From JADJEI01 sp035328465 (GTDB taxonomy: Bacteria > Bacteroidota > Ignavibacteria > Ignavibacteriales > Ignavibacteriaceae), in NCBI GenBank assembly GCA_035328465.1, contig DAOLIQ010000035.1:1-30018 (forward strand): a DNA stretch of 30,018 nt, in the 5' to 3' direction. A program made the translations under genes and the position numbers. The notes below the pieces were generated by a model. The model made no database searches. It was not told where the DNA came from and was given only the letters and a program-made list of their open reading frames with translations. Below, piece by piece: positions 8,297-16,950 of the stretch (the first letter of the stretch is position 1; the number at the start of each line of letters is the position of its first letter).

Positions 8297-8720
8297 ATTC
8301 ATTCGTTTTTTTCAGCGTTAAAATTGTCGTTACAAAAAGTAGAAATATATTCTCAATAATTTTTTTTATACCGATTTGATCATTAGTTGAATCACCAAAA
8401 CATCCGCAGTCTATTTCGATCCCACGAAAAATAGTTATCACAATTAAAATTATAAATACTGTAAGCAGAGTTGAAATAATTATTGCACTCTCTCTAATTG
8501 CAATTCCTAATATTAACATCAACCCGCTGACTACCTCTAGCCAAGGAATAAAGACAGCGAAGAAATTAATTAGTATTTCCGGGAAAAGTTTGTACGCACT
8601 TATTGATTCCGCAAAAGCTGCTGGAGAATTAATCTTTTGTGCACCGGCATATAAAAACACAAAACCTGCAATGATTCTAAAACTCAAAAGCAAATATTTA
8701 TTTGATAAAAGCTTATTCAT
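8277..8720 (-). CDS. MauE/DoxX-like redox-associated membrane protein
   Basis: A 147-residue inner-membrane protein with four likely transmembrane helices, beginning LLSFRIIAGFVFLYAGAQKI. The motif DCGCFGD (Cys105 and Cys107) marks the MauE/DoxX redox-associated branch, thought to handle thiols or electrons on the periplasmic side. I place the start at the ATG at 8720, not at an upstream ATG at 8777 that would overlap the rhodanese gene. It is preceded by AGGAAA at a suitable distance and lies 8 bases after the rhodanese stop, and the residues lost are not membrane-like. The pair with the rhodanese gene suggests a shared sulfur or disulfide function. The 3' end overlaps the truncated polymerase gene by 20 bases. 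Confidence 0.82.
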   Translation of the reverse strand: MNKLLSNKYLLLSFRIIAGFVFLYAGAQKINSPAAFAESISAYKLFPEILINFFAVFIPWLEVVSGLMLILGIAIRESAIIISTLLTVFIILIVITIFRGIEIDCGCFGDSTNDQIGIKKIIENIFLLFVTTILTLKKTNEFRFVQD

Positions 8721-8728
8721 TAAATTTC

Positions 8729-9388
8729 CTATCTGACTGGTTCTGATGGGTATTTGGCTTTTTCCCACTCTTCCCACCCACCTGTGAATACGAATAATTT
8801 ATGATAGCCTAATTCGTATAGTTTGTTCGCAAGCATTTCACTCATATCGCAATCCGGTCCGTTGCAGTAAACGACTATTGGTTGATTGACTTCTATTTTT
8901 TCTAAAATCGTTTTGTAATCTTCAAATTGAAAGACAGGAAGACTTACTGCATTCAAAATGTGTGAATAATCATAGTCACTTTTATTTCTCGCATCAATAA
9001 ATAAAATATTATTTGAATATAGTTTGTAAGCTTGTTCAAGACTTATGGAATGCGGTTCAGAAAATTCAGATTGTGAATCAGATTCTTCTTGTAAATTATT
9101 TTCCTTTTCGATTGAATTGGTGATTTCTACTTTAGCCGAATTAGTTGGCTTGATGTTCTCTTGCTGTTTACTTGAATCATTTTTAAGTAGCTGGTCAACC
9201 GAATCAATTTTTGTAAATGATTGAAGTGAATCTGCCGTAAGAGCATTTATCAACGAATCATTTGCAGTAGCATATTCTATTTTACCTTGCAGAAGATTTA
9301 CTCCATCAACATTAAAGTAATTGTATGTTACCGCTATCAATAATGAAATGACTATTATCTGAATAATGTTTGTGTATTTTAATTTCAT
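8729..9388 (-). CDS. Membrane-anchored rhodanese-like protein
   Basis: A 219-residue protein with a single N-terminal membrane segment (about residues 6-24), a low-complexity Ser/Glu/Asn-rich linker to about residue 112, and a C-terminal rhodanese domain (about 113-215). FIDARNKSDYDYSHILNAVSLP is the family's usual substrate-loop approach, and VVYCNGPDCDMS supplies the candidate active-site Cys175, with a second Cys at 180 in the loop. The anchor and linker would put the domain outside the cytoplasmic membrane, so a role in sulfane-sulfur transfer or thiol handling in the envelope is inferred. It is the first gene of a two-gene unit with the MauE-like gene. Confidence 0.82.
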   Translation of the reverse strand: MKLKYTNIIQIIVISLLIAVTYNYFNVDGVNLLQGKIEYATANDSLINALTADSLQSFTKIDSVDQLLKNDSSKQQENIKPTNSAKVEITNSIEKENNLQEESDSQSEFSEPHSISLEQAYKLYSNNILFIDARNKSDYDYSHILNAVSLPVFQFEDYKTILEKIEVNQPIVVYCNGPDCDMSEMLANKLYELGYHKLFVFTGGWEEWEKAKYPSEPVR

Positions 9389-9699
9389 TGAAAGAATTCG
9401 TCTTAATCTATAATACTCAATTTTTATTAGTTCAAGAGAATGAATTTTATTAGTGAATTTAAGATAAGAAGAATTTTTCTACTTCCATAAATTTCACTTT
9501 GTTGTTCCGCTATCAAACTTAATCTATATCCCACTATACATTATTTACTTACAGGTCAAGTTCCTTTTATTCAAATGGCTTAATATTTTTTTAGAGATAC
9601 TCGATAATTAATCGGAAAGAAAGAATTGAAATTTTGAGGAATAATAAAGTTAACGGGATTTATAACTTGGTTAACTCTAAACTTAAAGGAAAAAAATTG
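9389..9699. other. Intergenic stretch, no gene seen
   Basis: About 310 AT-rich bases between the rhodanese start and the tRNA-Leu 3' end. No coding frame is convincing. An inverted repeat AGTTAAC / GTTAACT (9648-9654 and 9670-9676) lies about 25 bases past the tRNA 3' end on the minus strand and could mark the end of its transcript, but no T-run follows it. The promoter of the rhodanese-MauE pair must lie here, but I could not place it. Confidence 0.4.
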
Positions 9700-9785
9700 T
9701 ACCGAAGGCCGGACTCGAACCGGCACCTGGTGTAAGCCAGACTGGATTTTGAGTCCAGCGCGTCTACCAATTCCGCCACTTCGGC
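9700..9785 (-). tRNA. tRNA-Leu (anticodon CAA)
   Basis: Read on the minus strand, the 86-base gene has acceptor arms GCCGAAG and CTTCGGT, closing with one G-U pair. It has a D-arm region GCGGAATTGGTAGACGC, an anticodon stem CTGGA/TCCAG around the loop CTCAAAA (anticodon CAA, reading UUG), a long variable arm TCTGGCTTACACCAGG as in class II tRNAs, and the T arm GCCGG-TTCGAGT-CCGGC. The discriminator is A. CCA is not encoded, so it must be added after transcription. The long variable arm and the anticodon both support leucine. Confidence 0.96.
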
Positions 9786-9952
9786 AATTATTTTTTTCTT
9801 GTCCAAATTTAAGAAAGTATTTCCCTTTTAACAATGTTCCGAACTTTTTTCAATAGAAAAGTCAATTAATAGATTCATATGACTTTTATTAATAGTAAAT
9901 CAAAACTTATGGCATGGTAATTGTTATACTTAATTAAAAAAAGGAGCTTAAT

Positions 9953-10144
9953 ATGAAACGTGATCGAAATAAAAAGGCAAGAGCTAAGAATCACAAGAAA
10001 GAAATGATTCTTTTATTTCCTGAATGGGAAACCGTTGATAATTATTCAATTGAGGAGATTGAAGACTTGATAGATGAAAATCATATCCCCGAATTATCAA
10101 TGATTGAACTAATCGAAAAGCCTAAAGAACTCATATTTGATTAA
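9953..10144 (+). CDS. Small unknown protein, 63 residues
   Basis: I do not recognise a family. The ATG follows AAGGAG with six bases between, one of the strongest ribosome binding sites in the window, which supports a real gene. The first 17 residues are very basic (MKRDRNKKARAKNHKKE); the rest is acidic, with SIEEIEDLIDENHIPE followed by SMIELIEKPKEL, and probably helical. There is no signal peptide or membrane segment. Charge asymmetry suggests binding to nucleic acid or to an acidic partner, but that is a guess. The next small gene starts 16 bases after the stop, also with a strong AGGAG site, so the two are likely one transcript. Confidence 0.6.
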   Translation: MKRDRNKKARAKNHKKEMILLFPEWETVDNYSIEEIEDLIDENHIPELSMIELIEKPKELIFD

Positions 10145-10160
10145 TCTTAAAGGAGCACAA

Positions 10161-10370
10161 ATGAGTAAAATCTACATAGGTGTCGACGGTAATTATGAAA
10201 TACAAGATGATGGTACAATTATCCAGCGTGTTGTTAAGAAGATCGGTGAAAATGATACCGTAAAGAAAATTTACACTGATGTGAAAAAAATACCTAATCC
10301 TCTGGATCGGGTAAGTGTTGAATATCTTGTTCAGGTTACAAACATCTACAAATTCGCCGGTAGTAATTGA
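10161..10370 (+). CDS. Small unknown protein, 69 residues
   Basis: No family recognised. An earlier ATG at 10137 is possible, but the ATG at 10161 is preferred because AAAGGAGCACAA puts AGGAG at an ideal distance before it. The product reads MSKIYIGVDGNYEIQDDGTI and then a Lys/Val-rich stretch and VSVEYLVQVTNIYKFAG. The alternating pattern suggests a small beta-rich cytosolic domain. It has no signal peptide, Cys or metal motif. It follows the 63-residue gene by 16 bases and lies 96 bases before a large hybrid kinase gene on the same strand, but a functional link to the kinase is not shown. Confidence 0.6.
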   Translation: MSKIYIGVDGNYEIQDDGTIIQRVVKKIGENDTVKKIYTDVKKIPNPLDRVSVEYLVQVTNIYKFAGSN

Positions 10371-10466
10371 TTAAACATTTTTTGACTCAAATTTTCGATA
10401 TTTTTTTATTACGGTTATCGTTTAATGTGTAATATTAAAGCATAATATATTAGCCTAAGTCAAAAT

Positions 10467-13400
10467 ATGTCTATTCAAAAACTTAAGAATATAATTTGCG
10501 ATTCTCCCAATACAATTGACGAATTAAAAGAACAACTCGCTTACTATAAAAACCTTGCTGAAATTTTCCGCCTCGTTGCAGATAATTCCCCCGATATGCT
10601 TTGGGCAAAAGACCTAAATGATAGATACATTTTTGTTAATAGAGCTATTTGTAATAATCTTTTAAATGCTTCGGATACAGATGAACCGTTAAATAAAACG
10701 GATATATTTTTTGCTAAGAGAGAAAGGGAACGCCATCCTGACAATCAACAGTGGCATACCTTTGGCGAGATTTGCCAGAATACTGATCAAGTAGTCAAAA
10801 AAAATCTCAAGCCTGAAAAGTTTGATGAATCAGGAAATGTTAAAGGAAAATTCCTTTTCTTAGATGTTCACAAAGCGCCGTTATTTGATGGCAGTGGAAA
10901 ACTTATCGGTACTGTGGGAAGCGCAAGGGAGGTAACGAAAGAAAAGGAAGCTGAACGTGTTCTTAAAGATGCTCTGGAAAAATTTCAACTCATATCTGAA
11001 AATTCACACGATATGATTTGGATAAGCGATCTGCAGCTGAATTTCAAATTTGTAAGTCCCGCTTGCATGAAAGTGAAAGGATTTACAGTTGAAGAAATTA
11101 TGAATCAGAAATTGGAGGAAAGACTTAGTCTTGATTCAATGGAATTGCTTTCCCGAATTCTTAGCGAGGAATTACAAAATGAGAACTTACCCGAGGTAAG
11201 TAAAAACAGAATCCGTTCCGTTGTACTCCGGGAAAAATGCAAGGATGGCAGATTAATCTGGACGGAAACTACTTTAAGTTTTATTCGTGACGAAAATAAC
11301 AATGCCAAAGCAATTTTGGGAATTACACGGGACATAACTAAACGTAAGGAAGCTGAAGACGCATTACTGAATAGTGAAGCAAGATATGTAGCATTGATGA
11401 GTGCCTTCCCTGATTTAGTCTTTGTTACTGATAGAAACGGCTTCTGTCTGGAATATTATGCGCCGGAATACATTTCCCTGCCTTTTCCTCGATCTGAAAT
11501 TATTGGTAAAAATCTAACAAGTATTTTTAATCAAATCGATATTCCAGATCATCAAAAAATATTTGACGATTATTTTCTGACTGGGAAAGTTCAGATTAAG
11601 GAATATGAAGCCAAACTGAATGGAGAAAGGATTTTTTATGAAATAAGATTTGTTCCTTTTCAAAAAAATAAGGTTTTAAATATTATACGAAATATTACAG
11701 AGCTTAAAAAGGCAGAGAGTTTAAAAGAAGTCTCATACAAAATTGCCGAGGCTGTAAATTCGGTAAACAATCTGGATGAACTATTTAGATTTATTCATCT
11801 ATCAACTCAAATAGTTATGCGTGCAAAAAATTTCTACATCGCGTTGTACAATCCGGAAAAACACGCAATAGATTTCCCTTACTTTGTTGATGAAATTGAT
11901 GAACCTGTTTCGACAATACCTGTAGGAAAAGGTTTAACCGAATACGTGCTGCGAACAGGAAAAGCTTTACTAGCAACACCGGATATTTTTAATCAGCTAA
12001 GAATAAATGGGGAGGTTGACTTAGTCGGTGAAGATTCAGTTGATTGGCTTGGAGTACCGTTAAAATCTGATAATAAAGTTTTCGGCGTTATTGTCGTCCA
12101 ATCTTACGAACAGAATCTGCGTTACACAGAAGCTGACCAAAGACATCTTGAATTTATAGCCAATCAGGCAGCGCTTGCAATAATTCGTAAGAAAGCACAG
12201 GATGAACAGCACAAATTGATAAGAATTCTATCTGCTTTGTCAAAAGCAGAAGAAATTCTTCTAACAAAAAATGATTATGAAAACAATTTAAATACTGCAT
12301 TAAAACTTATCGGTGAAGCCGTACAAGTTGATAGAGTTTATATCTTTGAAAATCATTTCAATAAAAAAAATAATGAAAATTTGATGAGCCAGCGATTTGA
12401 GTGGTGCTCTGATACAGCAGTTCCGCAAATTCTGAATTCGGATCTTCAAAACTTATCTTATGAAAAAAATTTCCCTGACTGGTATCAACAACTTTCTCAG
12501 AACAAATATATCGCAGGATTAGTTCGTGATTTCCCCGAATCAGAAAGAAAATTATTTGAAGATGAAGACATAAAATCGATAATAATATTTCCCATTTTTC
12601 ACGAAAATTATTTTTGGGGATTTATCGGCATGGATGATTGCTGGAGCGAACGGCAGTGGTCCGAAACCGAAATTGCCGTTCTATCAGCGATGGCGAATAA
12701 TATCAGCAGTCTTATTAGAAAACAAAAATTTGAAACGGAATTAAGCGAAAGCGAAAAAAAATATAGACTGCTTGCTGAAAATATTGCGGATGTAGTTTTT
12801 ACATTAGATTTGAATCTGAATTTCAAGTATGTCAGTCCATCTTGTAAATCACTTACGGGTTATACACCTGAAGAAATTTATCAATCCAATCTGGAAAAAA
12901 TTCTAACAAAAGACTCCTTTGATAACGCTTTAAATGTGTTAAAGGAAGAAATTCAAAAAAATAATTTGAGCAGCAATGGAGTAGATTACCCGAATCGAGT
13001 GTTAGAAGTAGAGTTTGTTCGCAAGGATAATAGTAATGTATGGTGTGAAGTTAAAACATCATTTATCCGGGACGAGTCGGGTAAAGCTAATCGGGTTTTA
13101 GGTATTGCCCGTAATATAACAATACGACGTCAGGCGGAGCTGGAAATGCTGCGATCAAAAGAGAAAGCTGAGGAAATGAATAAATTAAAATCTAATTTCC
13201 TCGCTAACATGAGTCATGAACTTCGCACGCCTTTAACGGGAATACTTGGTATTTCTGAATATTTAACCGAAGAGCTTCAAGGCACTGAATATCAGGAAAT
13301 GGTGGAGAGTATTCTTGGAAGTGGAAAGCGACTTCTGCAAACTCTTAATTTAATCTTGAATCTTTCTAAAATTGAATCCGAAAAATATGAAATCAGAAAG

Positions 13401-14297
13401 CAAACCATTTCTATCTCAAAAGTCATTAAAGAAATTCATGCACTCTTTCTAAAGACTGCTGAAAAACGTGGATTAGAATTAATTATAGATTTGAAAATAA
13501 ATGGACAGCAATTTATAACCGATGAAAAATTATTTCGTGATATTCTAATCAACCTTGTCGAGAATGCCATTAAATATACTCTTTCCGGGAGTGTAATTAT
13601 TGAAGCTGCAAAAATAAACGGCTTTTTAATTATCCGCGTGAAAGACACAGGTATTGGTATATCTAAAGAAAAAATTGATTTGATTTTCGAACCATTCAGA
13701 CAAGTTAGCGAGGGAATTGGAAGATCATTTGAAGGTACCGGGTTGGGATTAACAATAACAAAAAAATATGTGGAAACACTAAATGGAAATATTTCAGTTC
13801 AAAGTAAATTAGGTGAAGGCACATGTTTTACCGTTGAATTTCCACTGCAAGAGGATTTAAGTGAATCAGAGTTACCAGATGAATTTCCCACAAAAGATAT
13901 TTCCCAAATTTTTAAAAACCAGACGCCTTTAAATAGTAGTAGAAAAAATATTTTAGTGGTTGATGATGACAGCACAAACCTGATGTTAGTCAAAATGTTT
14001 TTAAATAAATCCCACGATGTTAGTACTTCCAATAATTGTCAGGATGCCTTAGAGCTTTTAAATAAAAAAAAGTTTGATGTTATATTGATGGATATCAATC
14101 TTGGTAATGGGATTAGCGGTTTAGAAGTCATTCAAAAAATCAGATCGAACACTAACTATACTAACACTCCGATAGTTGCTGTAACTGCATTTGCAATGTC
14201 CGGTGATAAGGAGGAATTCCTGTCTAAAGGCTGTACTCATTACATTTCTAAACCATTTAACCGTAACGATCTTCTTAACCTTATCGAATCAATCTAA
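10467..14297 (+). CDS. Hybrid sensor histidine kinase with PAS and GAF domains
   Basis: A 1276-residue cytosolic signalling protein with no membrane segment. In order: PAS (about 33-165), PAS (172-300), PAS (304-418), GAF (about 420-577), a second GAF-like domain (about 583-757), PAS (765-895), HisKA with NMSHELRTP and phospho-acceptor His917, HATPase (about 1020-1130) with intact VENAIKY, KDTGIGI and GTGLGL boxes, and a receiver (1160-1276) with DDD at 1166-1168 and phospho-acceptor Asp1209. The WGFIGMDDCW stretch is typical of GAF domains in such kinases. It can autophosphorylate on motif evidence. The internal receiver implies a phosphorelay to an Hpt protein not seen in this window. The signals sensed are unknown. 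The upstream pair of small genes is the only close neighbour on its strand. Confidence 0.93.
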   Translation: MSIQKLKNIICDSPNTIDELKEQLAYYKNLAEIFRLVADNSPDMLWAKDLNDRYIFVNRAICNNLLNASDTDEPLNKTDIFFAKRERERHPDNQQWHTFGEICQNTDQVVKKNLKPEKFDESGNVKGKFLFLDVHKAPLFDGSGKLIGTVGSAREVTKEKEAERVLKDALEKFQLISENSHDMIWISDLQLNFKFVSPACMKVKGFTVEEIMNQKLEERLSLDSMELLSRILSEELQNENLPEVSKNRIRSVVLREKCKDGRLIWTETTLSFIRDENNNAKAILGITRDITKRKEAEDALLNSEARYVALMSAFPDLVFVTDRNGFCLEYYAPEYISLPFPRSEIIGKNLTSIFNQIDIPDHQKIFDDYFLTGKVQIKEYEAKLNGERIFYEIRFVPFQKNKVLNIIRNITELKKAESLKEVSYKIAEAVNSVNNLDELFRFIHLSTQIVMRAKNFYIALYNPEKHAIDFPYFVDEIDEPVSTIPVGKGLTEYVLRTGKALLATPDIFNQLRINGEVDLVGEDSVDWLGVPLKSDNKVFGVIVVQSYEQNLRYTEADQRHLEFIANQAALAIIRKKAQDEQHKLIRILSALSKAEEILLTKNDYENNLNTALKLIGEAVQVDRVYIFENHFNKKNNENLMSQRFEWCSDTAVPQILNSDLQNLSYEKNFPDWYQQLSQNKYIAGLVRDFPESERKLFEDEDIKSIIIFPIFHENYFWGFIGMDDCWSERQWSETEIAVLSAMANNISSLIRKQKFETELSESEKKYRLLAENIADVVFTLDLNLNFKYVSPSCKSLTGYTPEEIYQSNLEKILTKDSFDNALNVLKEEIQKNNLSSNGVDYPNRVLEVEFVRKDNSNVWCEVKTSFIRDESGKANRVLGIARNITIRRQAELEMLRSKEKAEEMNKLKSNFLANMSHELRTPLTGILGISEYLTEELQGTEYQEMVESILGSGKRLLQTLNLILNLSKIESEKYEIRKQTISISKVIKEIHALFLKTAEKRGLELIIDLKINGQQFITDEKLFRDILINLVENAIKYTLSGSVIIEAAKINGFLIIRVKDTGIGISKEKIDLIFEPFRQVSEGIGRSFEGTGLGLTITKKYVETLNGNISVQSKLGEGTCFTVEFPLQEDLSESELPDEFPTKDISQIFKNQTPLNSSRKNILVVDDDSTNLMLVKMFLNKSHDVSTSNNCQDALELLNKKKFDVILMDINLGNGISGLEVIQKIRSNTNYTNTPIVAVTAFAMSGDKEEFLSKGCTHYISKPFNRNDLLNLIESI

Positions 14298-14423
14298 AGC
14301 TGCCTATCCTGCTTCTCGCTTTATCAATTCTTCTTTCTAGTTCCAAACTCATTATCAATAGTTTGCTTATATTTCTATTAAAAATAATTTTAAAAAATAA
14401 ATTAAAAATGGAAGCAACCATAA

Positions 14424-16106
14424 ATGAATGAGAATCTAAATCCTGCTAAATCCAAAAATTTTATTTACGAAATCATAGATGAAGATTTAAAAACGAATAA
14501 ATGGAATGGTCGTGTTCATACTCGATTTCCACCTGAACCGAACGGCTATCTCCATATCGGACATGCAAAATCCATTTGTTTGAATTATGGAATAGCACGT
14601 GATTACAAAGGAAAATTCAATCTTCGGTTCGATGATACTAACCCTACCAAAGAAGAAACGGAATATGTTGATTCAATAATCGAAGATGTAAAATGGTTAG
14701 GCGCCGACTTTGAAGATAGAATATTTTATGCTTCGGACTATTTTGATCAAATGTTTGAATTGGCGGTTAAACTAATTAAAAAAGGTAAAGCCTACGTTGA
14801 CGATTCTGATCCTGAAACAATGCGTGGTTTACGCGGGACTATCACTGAAGCAGGAACAGAAAGTCCTAATCGTAATCGTAGTGTTGAAGAAAATCTTGAT
14901 TTGTTTGAGAGAATGAAGAAAGGGGAATTTAACAATGGTGAAAAAGTTCTTCGTGCTAAGATTGATATGTCATCACCAAATATGCTTTTGCGTGATCCAG
15001 TTATGTACCGCATTATACACGCCGAACATCATCGCACGGGAAAAAAATGGTGCATCTATCCAACTTATGACTGGGCACATGGACTTGAAGATTCTATCGA
15101 AGGGATTACACATTCAATTTGCACGCTTGAATTTGAAGTGCATAGACCATTATACGATTGGTTTCTAAATGAACTCGGAATCTACCATCCGCAGCAAATT
15201 GAATTTGCACGCTTAAATTTAACCTATACGGTTATGAGTAAACGTAAATTGCTTGAACTGGTTGAAAAAAAATATGTTGATGATTGGGATGATCCGCGTA
15301 TGCCTACTATTTCCGCATACCGCAGAAGAGGCTACACACCCGAAGCAATCCAGAATTTTGCTGAGATTATTGGTGTTGCAAAACGTGATGCTACAACTGA
15401 AGTTGCTTTACTTGAACATGCAATTCGTGAGGACTTAAATAAAAAAGCTCAAAGAGTAATGGCAGTTCTTGAACCATTAAAAATTGTGATCACTAATTAT
15501 GATGGTGAAGAAGAACTTGAAGCCGTAAATAATCCTGAAGATGCAGCGATGGGACATCGTAAGGTTCCGTTCACAAAAGAAATCTATATTGAGAAAAATG
15601 ATTTTATGGAAAATCCACCAAAAGGATATCATCGTTTAATTCCAGGTGGTGAGGTGCGGCTTCGTTACGCTTATATTATTAAATGCGATGAATTTATTAA
15701 GAATGAAAATGGTGAAGTAATACAACTTAATTGCAGTTACGATCCCGATACAAAAAGCGGAATTGGAACTAGTACTAAAAAAGTTAAAAGTACTATACAT
15801 TGGGTTTCTGTTAAAAATGCAATTGATTGTGAAGTAAGGTTGTATGATAGGTTACTGACTGTTGAAGATCCTGCAAGTGAAAAAGATAAGGACTACAAAG
15901 ATTTAATCAATCCTAAATCACTTGTAATAATTCCTAACGCCAAACTTGAACCATTTGTTAAAACAGCAAAACCTGGCGATCGATTTCAGTTCGAAAGGCA
16001 GGGATATTTTTGTGTCGATGCAAAACATTCAACAAAAGAAAAACTTGTTTTCAATCGTACCGTAACACTAAAGGATACGTGGGCTAAAGCCGGAGGAAAG
16101 AAATAA
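14424..16106 (+). CDS. glnS: Glutaminyl-tRNA synthetase
   Basis: Class I aminoacyl-tRNA synthetase that charges tRNA-Gln directly. Its 560 residues match bacterial GlnRS. FPPEPNGYLHIGHAKS holds the HIGH motif (residues 44-47), and TVMSKRKL holds the MSKR form of KMSKS (271-274). The GlnRS-specific FDDTNPTKEE and TYDWAHGLEDSIEGITHSICTLEF are present, followed by the beta-barrel anticodon-binding half (about 340-550). A separate GluRS gene (gltX) lies 1.6 kb downstream on the other strand, so the organism need not use the indirect Glu-tRNA-Gln amidation route. The SatD-family gene follows 22 bases after the stop and may be co-transcribed. Confidence 0.97.
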   Translation: MNENLNPAKSKNFIYEIIDEDLKTNKWNGRVHTRFPPEPNGYLHIGHAKSICLNYGIARDYKGKFNLRFDDTNPTKEETEYVDSIIEDVKWLGADFEDRIFYASDYFDQMFELAVKLIKKGKAYVDDSDPETMRGLRGTITEAGTESPNRNRSVEENLDLFERMKKGEFNNGEKVLRAKIDMSSPNMLLRDPVMYRIIHAEHHRTGKKWCIYPTYDWAHGLEDSIEGITHSICTLEFEVHRPLYDWFLNELGIYHPQQIEFARLNLTYTVMSKRKLLELVEKKYVDDWDDPRMPTISAYRRRGYTPEAIQNFAEIIGVAKRDATTEVALLEHAIREDLNKKAQRVMAVLEPLKIVITNYDGEEELEAVNNPEDAAMGHRKVPFTKEIYIEKNDFMENPPKGYHRLIPGGEVRLRYAYIIKCDEFIKNENGEVIQLNCSYDPDTKSGIGTSTKKVKSTIHWVSVKNAIDCEVRLYDRLLTVEDPASEKDKDYKDLINPKSLVIIPNAKLEPFVKTAKPGDRFQFERQGYFCVDAKHSTKEKLVFNRTVTLKDTWAKAGGKK

Positions 16107-16128
16107 TAATTTTCATAGAATTATATTT

Positions 16129-16800
16129 ATGGTAAAAGAAAAAACTAAAAAATTATATTCAGTTATCACTGGCGATATTGTAAAGTCATCCAAACTATCT
16201 TTGGATCAGCATAAACAACTCGTTAAAGTTATGAGAAGTTGTTCCAGGGAAATTCCTAAAATCTTTCCTGATGCTTTGAGATATGAACCTGAATTATTCC
16301 GAGGTGATAGCTGGCAGGTGCTTATTAAAAAACCTGAATTGGCTTTTAGTATTGCATTGTTTTATCGAGCATATCTGAAAGCTAAAATGCAGCTTGATTC
16401 AATCGATGCAAGAATGGCTATCTCAATTGGTACTGTTGATTTTGTTGAAGCTTCTTTTGGAATTGGAGATGCTTATAAAATTTCCGGTAAAGCACTCGAC
16501 AAAAAGGGTAGGCGAAAAATTAAATTTGTTTCAGATATTTTACCAAATTCAAATGTTCTTGATTTGATTATCCAAAACACAGATTTCATTTCTTCAAGAT
16601 GGACTAGCAGGCAAAGTATAATTGCTTTATTGTCTTTGCAAAATTATAGCCAGAAAACAATAGCATCTAAACTTCGTATCACTCAATCCGCTGTATCGCA
16701 GCAGATGGATGCTTCCGGGTGGACGATTGTTGCTCAAAATGTTGCTTACTTTAAAAGTGTTGTTCTTGGTATTTCAATGTCTGTTAAAACTATAAAATGA
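16129..16800 (+). CDS. SatD-family protein: cyclase-like domain plus helix-turn-helix
   Basis: A 223-residue cytosolic protein matching the SatD family: an N-terminal VITGDIVKSSKLS, then FRGDSWQVLIKKPELAFSIA and ARMAISIGTVDF. The layout resembles class III nucleotide cyclases. Asp16 and Asp60 sit where the two metal-binding Asp residues would be and are 44 apart, as in those enzymes. The catalytic Asn/Arg helix is replaced (AYKISGKAL), so activity is doubtful. Residues about 172-195 (YSQKTIASKLRITQSAVSQQ) are a clear helix-turn-helix, pointing to DNA binding. It lies 22 bases after glnS and 150 before a DUF3307 gene, a common partner of SatD. The palindromes between them are candidate binding sites. 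The family call is fairly firm; the cyclase link and the regulatory role are inferred. Confidence 0.78.
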   Translation: MVKEKTKKLYSVITGDIVKSSKLSLDQHKQLVKVMRSCSREIPKIFPDALRYEPELFRGDSWQVLIKKPELAFSIALFYRAYLKAKMQLDSIDARMAISIGTVDFVEASFGIGDAYKISGKALDKKGRRKIKFVSDILPNSNVLDLIIQNTDFISSRWTSRQSIIALLSLQNYSQKTIASKLRITQSAVSQQMDASGWTIVAQNVAYFKSVVLGISMSVKTIK

Positions 16801-16859
16801 TTATACCCCATTTAAGGTTTTTTACTTAAGACTCAGCGGTTAATTCTTAAAATAAGTGA

Positions 16860-16879
16860 TATAAGCTTTTAAGCTTATA
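16860..16879. promoter_or_regulatory. Palindromic operator candidate, copy 1
   Basis: TATAAGCTTTTAAGCTTATA has perfect 9-base arms around a central TT. It lies 71 bases before the DUF3307 start codon, and a second identical copy begins 29 bases later. A symmetric site of this size suits a dimeric helix-turn-helix regulator. The SatD-like protein encoded just upstream is the obvious candidate, by inference. Confidence 0.65.
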
Positions 16880-16887
16880 CTAATACT

Positions 16888-16909
16888 ATATAAGCTTTTA
16901 AGCTTATAT
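16888..16909. promoter_or_regulatory. Palindromic operator candidate, copy 2
   Basis: The same 20-base palindrome recurs at 16889-16908 and is extended by one matching base on each side, giving 10-base arms. The spacer between the copies is 9 bases and the centre-to-centre distance is 29 bases. It ends 41 bases before the DUF3307 ATG, so occupancy would be expected to affect that promoter or leader. Confidence 0.65.
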
Positions 16910-16950
16910 GAATTATTTACAAAATTAATGGAAGATTTTTAAAGAACAAT

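Noticed and set aside
8721..8777. Longer start for the MauE-like gene
   Set aside because: The 19 extra residues overlap the rhodanese coding end and do not look like a membrane protein start; the ATG at 8720 has a ribosome binding site.
9580..9834. Minus-strand reading frame of 84 codons
   Set aside because: It runs through the tRNA-Leu gene, and the translated part is simply the tRNA sequence read as protein.
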